The notes below the pieces were generated by a model. The model was not told the origin of the DNA. It made no database searches and worked only from the letters and a program-made list of their open reading frames with translations. Shown one piece after another: positions 55,377 to 64,000 of a DNA stretch of 64,000 nucleotides. Position numbers and translations under genes: made by a program. Where the stretch lies: the NCBI RefSeq assembly GCF_964355755.1, contig NC_092673.1:813001-877000 (forward strand), written 5' to 3'. Source of the stretch: Antedon mediterranea. Lineage: Eukaryota; Echinodermata; Crinoidea; Comatulida; Antedonidae. Position 1 is the stretch's first letter. Every line of letters begins with the position of its first letter.

Positions 55377-58300
55377 CTTGTTTTGCTGGTAAGACTTTGC
55401 ATTCACTCCACATAAATGGTCAATTGTGGGTTAAATGTGTGCAAGATTTTCTTAATCTACAACACAGGGGTGCTATTCACGAAATGTGCAAAATAAATGC
55501 AATACAACATTCAGCCTATTTTTAAAAAAACAGACAACAGTAATTTTTTTTTAATCCTACATAGATCACAATGAATCAACAGAAGCTACAGTAATTAATT
55601 CCTAAGCCAATAAAAATAAATAAATCTTTAGAAGTTTGCAGCAGGCTGCAACATAATTTATATATTTATGACATAAATATATTGTAAATAAAACTTATAT
55701 ATTTAATATTAAATGTAAACTTAATTTTATTTTAAATGGTTATTAGTTATTACTCTCCATTCAGACATTTAAAAAAAAATTGAATTATTGACCACCAGAG
55801 GGGGACAAATACGTACCATTTTAATATTGTATTTACTATGTAACAATTCAAACAATACCTTACAGGTAATAATTATTCACAAATTTTGTATTTAATGATT
55901 TTCTAGAATAGGCTGATTAAAATCATTTGCATACATGTGTATATGAGTTTTTAAGGTATACCTTTGTGTACTACAATGATGCACATGTTTGGTATTGAAT
56001 GAGGTTTTCTACACTTATGTTTAGTGGTTAGCTCAAAGAAGTATTCATTTGCATACATGTGTATATGAGTTCTGTGCCTTTGTAGAACGATGCACATGTT
56101 TTGTATTTAATGGGGTTTAAACACTAAACGCAGGTTAATTACTGAATTATTCATTTGCATACATGTGTATATGAGTTCTGTGCCTTTGTAGAACGATGCA
56201 CATGTTTTGTATTTAATGGGGTTTAAACACTAAACGCAGGTTAATTACTGAATTATTCATTTGCATACATGTGTATATGAGTTCAAACAGCACCTTTGTG
56301 TACTACTGTAGAACGATGTTTTGTATTTAATGGGTTTTTAATAATAAACGCAGAAAATTATTCATTTGCATATATGTGCCTTCTAGAATGATGGAAAGCT
56401 TTTGTATACACTATATAAGTGGGTAATTACAGAAATTTACATACATGTGTACATGAGTTTAAACAGTCTCTTATTGTACTGGAATGATGCACATTTTGTT
56501 GTATTTCATGATGTTTTTATACCACTGTATGTCAATGGCTACCAGATGTCTCTATGTAGATGTAATATAGGTGTAATTTATTATTCATTTCAACGTCACC
56601 ATGAATATAAAAAAAAGGATATAAACAGTTACAGATTTTTAGATTACACAATTTGTCCAGTATGTATTATGCCAATTGGTGTAAATTTGCTTTTTATTTT
56701 CTCTATGAAAAAAAATGGATGCAAGTTTGATGTGATATAAAGATATTTTTCTAATAAACTTTATATTTAATTTAATAAAATGGAATCGGATCTTTCTGTG
56801 AGTTTTTAGCACCATGTTTTTTTCAGTTATTATATTATTTTTGCATTTTTTTTTCTTCCCACAAAATGACAAATAATCTTAAAGGAAAAAAGCGTACAGG
56901 AAGTAAATGATAACCATGAGGCCATAATTTTTTAATTTTTTTTTCAGAATGAAATTTTATATATAACATAAATAGTAGTTTTTTTATATCCTTAAATGGG
57001 AGCTTCACCAAGAAAATGTCTATTTTCCATACATTTCAGTTATTAAAAGAAATTCTCTATCTTATTTCATATTGGCATGAAAATTACACCTATTCACTAC
57101 CTTGAGGATATCACCTTGCATACATTTCTTTAAAAACGAAAGTTACTATAATATCACTTATTATGGTATTAAAAAAAATTGCTTGCTAAAAAATCCCAAT
57201 TTATTTTTCCAGATCTTTCTACCATATTTTTATTTACAGTAGCTTACAAATTGTTGTACATGTACAATGTATTTTTGCAGTCAGGGTAGGCTCATCATTG
57301 TATCACAGCAAATAACCAATATTGGTTTATTTCTCCTTTTTCTGTATTTTGTATCAGGCTCGCGTGTCGAAATACAAAGATTTCTCTTCTTGATTAGAAT
57401 TTAAGTTCATTAATTAAATCTTGATTTTTTGTTTTTGGAGAAAAAAGACCATTTGATCATAAAGGGTCAATAGTGATGTACATTTTGTAATTAACTTCAT
57501 TGAAAGGGATTAACTTAACTTTGTATTATAAAGAAAATGTAAAAAAATAGTTGCATTTAATTGCTTAAAAGCTTCCCACTTGGATGTCACGCAAGAGCAA
57601 GTCAAGATATTTTACCAATCCGATGTTTCAACGCAGTATATGGCCGTATAATCACCTGTATTGTAAAATGAATATATGTTCTCATTTTTGCTTCATGTTC
57701 TTGTGGTATACCTGTACTAGTGTGAGAAGATAATGAAATATTTTAAAAAAATACCTATTTTTAGTTAATTTAGATAGAAAAATCATTAAAATGTTGAGTA
57801 TATTTTTGTAGCACCATGATAATGAAGATGCTGATGAATGCTGAAGAAGAGAATGCTAAAATTAACATCAATAAAGATAGGACTATAAAACAAGAACATA
57901 CTAGGATATGCAGAAACTAACATGTGATATGTCGTAAAGTTTATGTGCACTGAATATTCATGATGTCCAATTTTAAAGTTTTGTTTAAATGCAAGCATGT
58001 TACAATTGCTACAGCTTATACTTTATATTTATAACAAAATAAATAATAATATACTAATAACATATTATAGTTGATTTTCAAAAGTAAAACACCCCTATTG
58101 AAAATATACTATAATCTAATCCTATGCCCGACTAGCAATTTTATGCTTGCAGTTTGTTTATAAGTCTTCCACCTAGTTTGCACTACAGTAATATTTTAAT
58201 TCCACAATTTAAGAGCTGTTGAAATCAACTTTTAGTACAGTAAAATAATAAAAAAAAAAAAAAGAAAATGCCGGAATTGACAAAAATGACCATTGTATGG

Positions 58301-59149
58301 CACACGTACACCATGCTTTATTTATTCAAGCAATAGAGATATCTTAGTTTTAAATAGAGATACCTCTATTAATAAAGATATCTCAGTTTAAAACTAGATA
58401 TCTTTATTTCCGAACTAATGACAGCTTGGCGCACCATACCATTGCTATGGCAACTGGGTCAGACGACATACTTACAGTAGCATGATACTATTAATAGGTT
58501 TTCTGGAAAACACCTTGATAATAGATAGCCATTTTAAGTTCAACACTATTGGTTTATTTTTGCTTATTATTAGCTGTCATTTTAGTACAATTTTCAGTTT
58601 AATAGTTAATGTAATTAGCATTCTTGTACTTCTCAATCAGTGCTGTATAACATACTACCAGTTATGATAGTATTCTGGGTGGTAATTTAACTACTTGTTG
58701 GATGATTCCTAGGCTACTACTAACTAGGCCACACGGGTTACAGTACTGACTGGGCTCTCCAGGGGCTGAGTGTGGTATTCTGAAAAGATAGGCTCATCAG
58801 GATTTGTTTTCATTAACATTATATATGAGGAATGGTGGTATATATGTAGGTATATATTTGATCCAATACTAAAAAGTTTGTTTCTTTAATTATTTAAATC
58901 AATATCATTAGTAGCGGATGGTTGAAAAATATGCCTCCTCTAGTGTAATATGGTTTAAAACCATTTAGAATGACAATTTTTATTGAATAATTCTGAAAAA
59001 TAATGCTGATGAAGACCATCTTTTAAGAAAGGGCTTGTTGTAGATTGTTAGGAAAGGAGGCGAGAGGGGGGAGGTGTATGAAACAGCTACAGTATATCCC
59101 TCCTTATCCCATCTAGAAGCTAACACACTGATGACACCTTTTTCCCCAG
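55377..59149. other. Intergenic; one tandem array, otherwise nothing supported
   Basis: Contains the 55920-56480 array and a hairpin-like stretch of AGATATCTT words near 58336-58409. No exon that I can defend. Confidence 0.5.
55920..56480. repeat. ~107-base tandem array (TCATTTGCATACATGTGTAT)
   Basis: Five units, starting near 55925, 56045, 56152, 56262 and 56361, with a further degenerate partial. Each begins TCATTTGCATACATGTGTAT and contains CACATGTTTTGTATTTAATG; the second and third are nearly identical and the outer ones are diverged. Confidence 0.9.
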
Positions 59150-59157
59150 ATTCAGTT

Positions 59158-60698
59158 ATGAACGACAAAGACAAAGAAACACTTAGGAGATGTAGAGTTC
59201 CGCTTTCCAGAGACCTGAAAATCTGTGAAATATGGGATGCCTTAGTTCAAGTTGGATTGTTTGAACCAACCGAACTTGAAATCCTAGAACGCAATGATGC
59301 ACCGATGACCCGTTTGATGGATGCCATTGAAAAAAAGGGTCCGCATGCTTTACAACAATTTAAAGATGCCTTGAAGCTTCTACCCTGCAAGCCTCATTTA
59401 CTTGAGCTTCTTGATTCAGTTAAGGGTAAGTCACACTGTAATCATCTGTAGTAAGGGTTTTGCACAGAAAAACCTTAATTTTAATGGGTAGGTTGGTGAA
59501 ATAGGATTATGATTATATTTTTATGAATTTATGTTTATTTTTTTGCAGAAAATAAATTTGAGAAAAACCTACCTGTGGATAGCTCTGAATTCAAAGTAAA
59601 GAAAGGTATGAAATATAGAAATATTTTTACAAGCACAAATTTCTGTTATTTTAATTCCAAGTACAGAAATATAATAAATAATCCGAGTTTACATCTTTCT
59701 CCCAGCTCTGTAAACTTTGTAGGCTATGGTAGTCAACTACATTTTTTACACAAGTTTTGAAATTGTATTCATAACCTAACTCGGCCTTAAGTAACTTTTT
59801 CTTTGCAATAAATGAAAAATTGTGACTGAGCCCTTGTATTATTTGTTAAATAATGAGAAGCATTTAGACATTTGGTGGCTTGGCAGTACAATATATCTGT
59901 TTGGTCTTTTTTGTATCGTATAACACCACTATTTATGTCTCTATTAACGAACACCTTAGTAGGCTTTTTTGGGCTCGAACGTAGAAGAGGAGGATCCACA
60001 AAAAAGCATGGTTTATTTGAATCACAAAAATAATTTGGGGAACATTTGTATGTCCAAACTTACATTACAATCATTCCTGAAGATGAACACATAAAGTTTG
60101 AATTATAGATAATAATCTGTTATCAAAATTTACGTACCCAATTTGTTTATAAAAAAAATGTTACACTTCACCAGAGCCAATGGATGAGCCTGATGCAGAA
60201 AGTCTACCAATATCAGACATGGCGATAATATCAAACCTTATGGAGACTATAACAGAACTGCTGAACAAATTAGAGAAGCGTGATATAGAATTGGAGGAAG
60301 AAAGGGCTTTTAAAGAAAACTTTCAGAAAGTAGTAGAAGATCTAAAAATTGAAGTTGATGTTTTAATGCAAAATCGGTCACATTTAACTAACCAAAATTT
60401 TCGTCTCACACAATGTGTAAATGTCCTAACCGATATGCAATTTTTTACCCAAAGAAACGATTCCGCAATATACAGAAATTTCATTGAAAAAATTCAATAC
60501 CAGACAGCACAATTAAATAATTTTCGAAATTTGCACACACAGCTATTCAAAGACAATGTAATTCTAATGAGTGAAAACAAAAATTTGATGAAAGAAAATT
60601 CAACACTTAAAAATAAAGCAAAGAACAGAAAAAGAGTTTCAGAAAATAGTAATGAAAGTTGCTGTTCGCAATGCAAGAGAAATTATATTTTGGATTAA
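59158..60698 (+). CDS. CARD-coiled-coil adaptor, 282 residues (paralogue)
   Basis: Three exons: 59150-59425 (ATG at 59158), 59549-59605 and 60175-60698, all phase 1. CARD at about residues 3-88: KETLRRCRVPLSRDLKICEI, WDALVQVGLFEPTELEILER, RLMDAIEKKGPHALQQFKDA, CKPHLLELL. The 19-residue middle exon (NKFEKNLPVDSSEFKVKK) corresponds to the 24-residue linker of the neighbour. The last exon starts EPMDEPDAESLPISDMAI and forms a coiled coil (ELLNKLEKRDIELEEERAFK, LMSENKNLMKENSTLKNKAK) ending SCCSQCKRNYILD. Total 282 residues, same as 53990-55376. The frame is open above the ATG to 59074, but the AG acceptor at 59148-59149 makes that an intron or UTR. AATAAA at 60758-60763. Probably a cytosolic death-fold adaptor. 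Confidence 0.75.
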
Positions 60699-60863
60699 AC
60701 TAATCTTTCTGTGGTTGTTTCACTCATTGAATCTGCATATAAGATGTGTGTTAAAAGAATAAACTATTTGATCATGTTCTTCAATCCAAATTATAGGCTT
60801 AAAGTTAGTTTAACTTATTTATTAATTTAAGTCTTCACTACATATTGTAGTATTTTCAAGTCC

Positions 60864-61026
60864 TTTAATGCAAAATCGGAAAGATTTGACTTACCAAAAT
60901 TGTCGTCTAAGACAGTATGTGAATGTTCTATACAAAATGCAAAAAAACTTAGCACAGAAGAAAGATAACACTATATTCATTGATTTAATTGAAAAAATTA
61001 AACAGCAGACAACACAATTAACGTAA
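60864..61026 (+). pseudogene. Duplicated fragment of the CARD gene's coiled-coil exon
   Basis: The text TTTAATGCAAAATCGG...TTGACTTACCAAAATTG and AATTGAAAAAATTAAACAGC parallels the 60361-60520 part of the last exon of the gene just upstream (LMQNR-HLTNQN-RL-QCVNVL). It translates as LMQNRKDLTYQNCRLRQYVN, VLYKMQKNLAQ and so on, ending in a stop. There is no CARD and no splice acceptor, so it is a local partial duplication. Confidence 0.75.
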
Positions 61027-61345
61027 CCTTTTCTGTTGTGTACCGCAATGGCCGGATCTACAAATTCCATGCCAGGACGGCAAATTAAAACAGTTTTAGT
61101 CTCGACTGATCGCAGCGTTGGAGTTTCAATTAATTACACATATACCTGGAACATAATGTATTTCGTAAATCACAGTTGGCGCAGTGAGTAATCAATTGAT
61201 ATCAATGCTCAGTCCACTCGAGTTCGAATCCGCGAAATGTGTAAATAATAAGTTGTTTTTTTTATTCGATTTATGTCCACTTTTTTTTTTATCTATAGGT
61301 AAATGTGACCCATTGCATACACATCACTATTTCTCAGCATAATTT
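61027..61345 (+). mobile_element. Possible tRNA-derived SINE
   Basis: CAGTTGGCGCAGTGAGTAAT (61173) and CGAGTTCGAATCCGCGAAA (to 61236) have the spacing and words of tRNA box A and box B but the acceptor stem does not close. The limits of the element are uncertain. Confidence 0.4.
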
Positions 61346-61639
61346 AAGACAAGCTCCCACAAAAAACAAAATGTAAAATAATACACCACAACAAACACCC
61401 AAATATATAGTTTGGTTTCGTTATTACAATTTGTTTTTTAATCATTTGTCAGAGTACTTTTATCAGGGAAGATTGCACTTGTATTATACTTACTCCTCCC
61501 AATTAGTATATAACCACATATTAAGGCAGAAAATACTGTGCGGAGCACAGGTAACTGCTAGTGATTAATAATTTATGTTGGTGTTTTAATTGTAAAGTAA
61601 GTGCTATACTTATGAATTCTTTCTTTCTTGATTCATATT

Positions 61640-61845
61640 TTAATTACTTCTGTAGCTTTAAGGTATCCACTACAACAATATATAAATAATAAATCAGCTT
61701 TAGGGGTCTTTATAGACCTGAAACCTTTGATACAATCAACCATGTACTACCCTATTAGGAAGATCAAACCTAGGACCGAGGAATTACAAAAAATTCATAT
61801 GACTGAATTTGGAAACAAAGATAAAGTTTTGATGGTATAGATTTA
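61640..61845 (+). pseudogene. LINE reverse-transcriptase fragment
   Basis: SALGVFIDLK followed, one frame over, by FDTINHVL: together this is the polymerase motif A region of a non-LTR retrotransposon, broken by a frameshift near 61722. About 60 codons remain. Catalytic motif C is not present. Confidence 0.55.
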
Positions 61846-61899
61846 TCTACCTATGTGCAAAGAATCCTGTATTATCAGAAGAATGAGCAATCCACGGTT

Positions 61900-62640
61900 T
61901 CCAGTAATGTTTCCATGCAGTAGGGTGCGTCATATGTATAAGATGTACATATAACTTAACTAAGCCTGGACAAATTTAATTATTCGTTTTATGCAATTAA
62001 TTTAGTAAAACACTGCTAAATAGACAGTTCGTATCAATTACCAGGTGCGTTGTTGTTGATGATATTAAAAATGATAGTTTAACAATATTTAACTTGTTTC
62101 TGGTAAAAAAAATAAATTCTTAATGCGTCCTCCTCACACAATTGTATTTATTAATTTATGTTCTGTATTATATTGTATATTATATCCACTGAAACAGTAA
62201 TGTTTCCATGCAGTAGGGCGCATCATATGTATATAAGAATTATAACTTAACTAAGCCTGGACAACCAGTAGGTTTTACATGATAAAAAAACTACTACTAA
62301 AAAATCAACTACAGGCTAACATCATGCTATTTGGATATTTAATTGTTCGTTTTATGCAATTAATTTAGTAAAAAAAACTGCTAAATAGACAGTTCGTATC
62401 AATTACCAGGTGCGTTGTTGTTGATGATATTAAAAATGATAGTTTAACAATATTTCAATATTTAACTTGTTTCTGGTAGAAAAAATAAATAGTATTAATA
62501 AATTTAAGCTATTAATTTAAATTAAATATATATTAATTTATCTGGAGGACCAAACTAAAAGCTTAATGCGTCCTCCTCAAACAATTATATTTATTAATTT
62601 ATGTTCTGTATTATATTGTATATTATAAATCATTACTTGA
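61900..62640. repeat. Diverged tandem duplication (~290 and ~440 bases)
   Basis: AATGTTTCCATGCAGTAGGG, ACTTAACTAAGCCTGGACAA, AGACAGTTCGTATCAATTAC, CAGGTGCGTTGTTGTTGATG, TTAATGCGTCCTCCTCA and TTAATTTATGTTCTGTATTA occur in order at 61905-62184 and 62200-62630. The second copy carries extra segments at about 62261-62338 and 62490-62560. Confidence 0.85.
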
Positions 62641-63566
62641 TTGTAGGTTAGTAGGCGGCAATGGCAAAGAATAGGTCATGCCAGGTAATGCTTGGTTGAT
62701 TTTTGTTGTTGCTCTTAAGCCTTTCTTTGTGCACTAATTTAGCATGGTAGTAACAAACTTTTTTTAAACTATGAGTTTAAAGGAAAAGGGAGAAAAATCA
62801 GAAAAACAAAGAAAAGAATAAGGAGAGTACAACTAACTGTAAATTTGAATAAATCCACTAATATAAAGTTTAGATATTATGGATTTAACTATGAGTTGTT
62901 CTAGAATATTCAGTTTGGTACCTTTCGAAATAATTAATTTTTTGTAGAAATTATAAATAATAAAATGAACACATGGTATTACTGAATATATGCATTTGGA
63001 TTAAAAACTGAAGAAGAAGTGTTTAAAAAAAAACCAGAAAGATTAAGAAAAGATTATGTAAACAAAATTAATTATAAAAGTGTAAAAAACAATTGTTAGA
63101 AATTAAGGAAAAATCAGAAATAAAAGAACATTTTATTTAAGGTAATCTCTCAATTCTAATTCTGAAATTTATTTATATAAGGGTTTTTGAGGGAAAAAAA
63201 AATTATGAATTTATTATGAAATTTAAAAGAATTTTGATTTAATTATATGTTTTTTGTTGTAGTTGAAATGAAACAAATAAAGCAAAAAAGAAGCAATATT
63301 TGTTATTGTTTATTGTGAATAAGTAACTATTACTTTATTGTGGTATTAATATGGAATTGTGTATAAAAATGCCGGTGTTAAGGTTAGGGTTAGGTGGTTT
63401 ATATAAGATAAACATTTTAATGACTGTACCACATCAATCTCTTTTTCAGTTTATTTTACTTTTCTTCCACACCTTATGGACATAAAGAAATAAAACAAGA
63501 GTATTTGAGCTCCTGTCATTACTGCATGGACCAATACGATTGCTAAAAGAAACATGTTAAACTTAC
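62641..63566. other. Intron or intergenic; nothing recognised
   Basis: AT-rich, with long A and T runs. No exon or element supported up to the minus-strand exon at 63567. Confidence 0.45.
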
Positions 63567-63732
63567 CATACTCCTTGTCTGATATGTAGCAGTTATACAA
63601 TCTAACAGAATGTAGAGTGGTTCCATAAGCAGTTCTCTTTCAATGACTTCACACACCAAAGGCAAACATGTATTCCAGTAGTGTCTAGCTGCACTGATTA
63701 CCAAGGCGTAATTGTCAGCCCGTCGCCCATAC
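63567..63732 (-). CDS. CFAP46: Upstream exon of the CFAP46-like gene
   Basis: A 166-base minus-strand exon with an AG acceptor and a GTAAGT donor. It reads RADNYALVISAARHYWN, then a leucine-rich helical segment ending YQTRSM. Helix-rich text of this kind fits the TPR region that precedes the LRAAIYGVLFQAYADK exon of the CFAP46/CFAP54-type protein. Its 3' end is phase 0, matching the phase-0 start of the exons at 7915 and 7775. If it is the same gene, a 55.6 kb intron separates it from the 7.9 kb cluster, with about ten opposite-strand genes inside. The link rests on family resemblance, strand and phase, not on a transcript. Confidence 0.6.
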
Positions 63733-64000
63733 CTAATAATATGCATATACAAATCTTGTCAAATTTTCTTCAGTCAAATTAATTTAGAGGTATTGATAAA
63801 AATTGCAGTTCTCTATCAAATGAAAGAAAGTTTTGGCATGGATTTTAATAGTAAAGATTAGCTTGTATTAATCTTTATGATCGAAATAAGACCAATGAAT
63901 TAATTAATACAGTCATAAGGTGTATCGCAAATAGCTTGATTTTGCGAGGAACGTCATTGCACAATGCATGATGGGAAGGGTTTGAGAGCAATACCGTATA

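Overview
This is eukaryotic (animal) DNA: AT-rich, with GT..AG introns, AATAAA poly(A) signals, tRNA-derived SINEs, LINE remnants and many short inverted-repeat transposons (MITEs). The proteins (a motile-cilium protein, death-fold adaptors) and the repeats fit a marine invertebrate deuterostome. An echinoderm, perhaps a crinoid, is my best guess, but the sequence alone does not prove it.

Host gene (- strand). At least 16 coding exons between 1 and 7775 on the minus strand join in one reading frame with correct splice sites and encode part of a large ciliary central-apparatus protein (CFAP46-like; CFAP54 is the alternative). A further minus-strand exon at 63567-63732 looks like the preceding part of the same protein. 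If so, the 55.6 kb between 7916 and 63566 is one intron of this gene.

Nested genes (+ strand). That interval carries about ten plus-strand genes or gene remnants. From left to right they are: a seven-exon coiled-coil/membrane-anchor gene (8423-13205); a gene with two death-effector domains and a TRADD-N-like domain (16272-24629), which may splice into a coiled-coil/membrane exon (24872-25464); two intronless coiled-coil/membrane genes (26274-26906 and 27791-28351, the second with an in-frame stop); a heptad-repeat protein (31680-32627); a two-exon coiled-coil/membrane gene with an in-frame stop (34930-37131); another intronless member (40308-40862); a coiled-coil gene with a 10-residue tandem repeat (42683-44173); and three CARD genes (49813-52427, 53990-55376, 59158-60698), two of them CARD plus coiled coil of exactly 282 residues each. 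A decayed copy of the last exon follows at 60864-61026.

Nearly all introns of the nested genes are phase 1, whereas the host gene uses all three phases. Six small phase-1 exons in the first nested gene look like tandem duplicates. Several members share a signature close to E-I-R-D-K-x-R-E-I-x-x-L-K in the coiled coil and end in a hydrophobic tail. My inference is a locally expanding set of death-fold adaptors (DED, CARD) and tail-anchored coiled-coil partners, possibly an innate-immune or cell-death module. Function is not shown by sequence.

The rest is repeats: at least eight MITE-type elements, seven SINE copies or candidates, three LINE fragments, a foldback element carrying a Penelope-like GIY-YIG remnant, a transposon with a MADF/Myb-like remnant, and several minisatellites.
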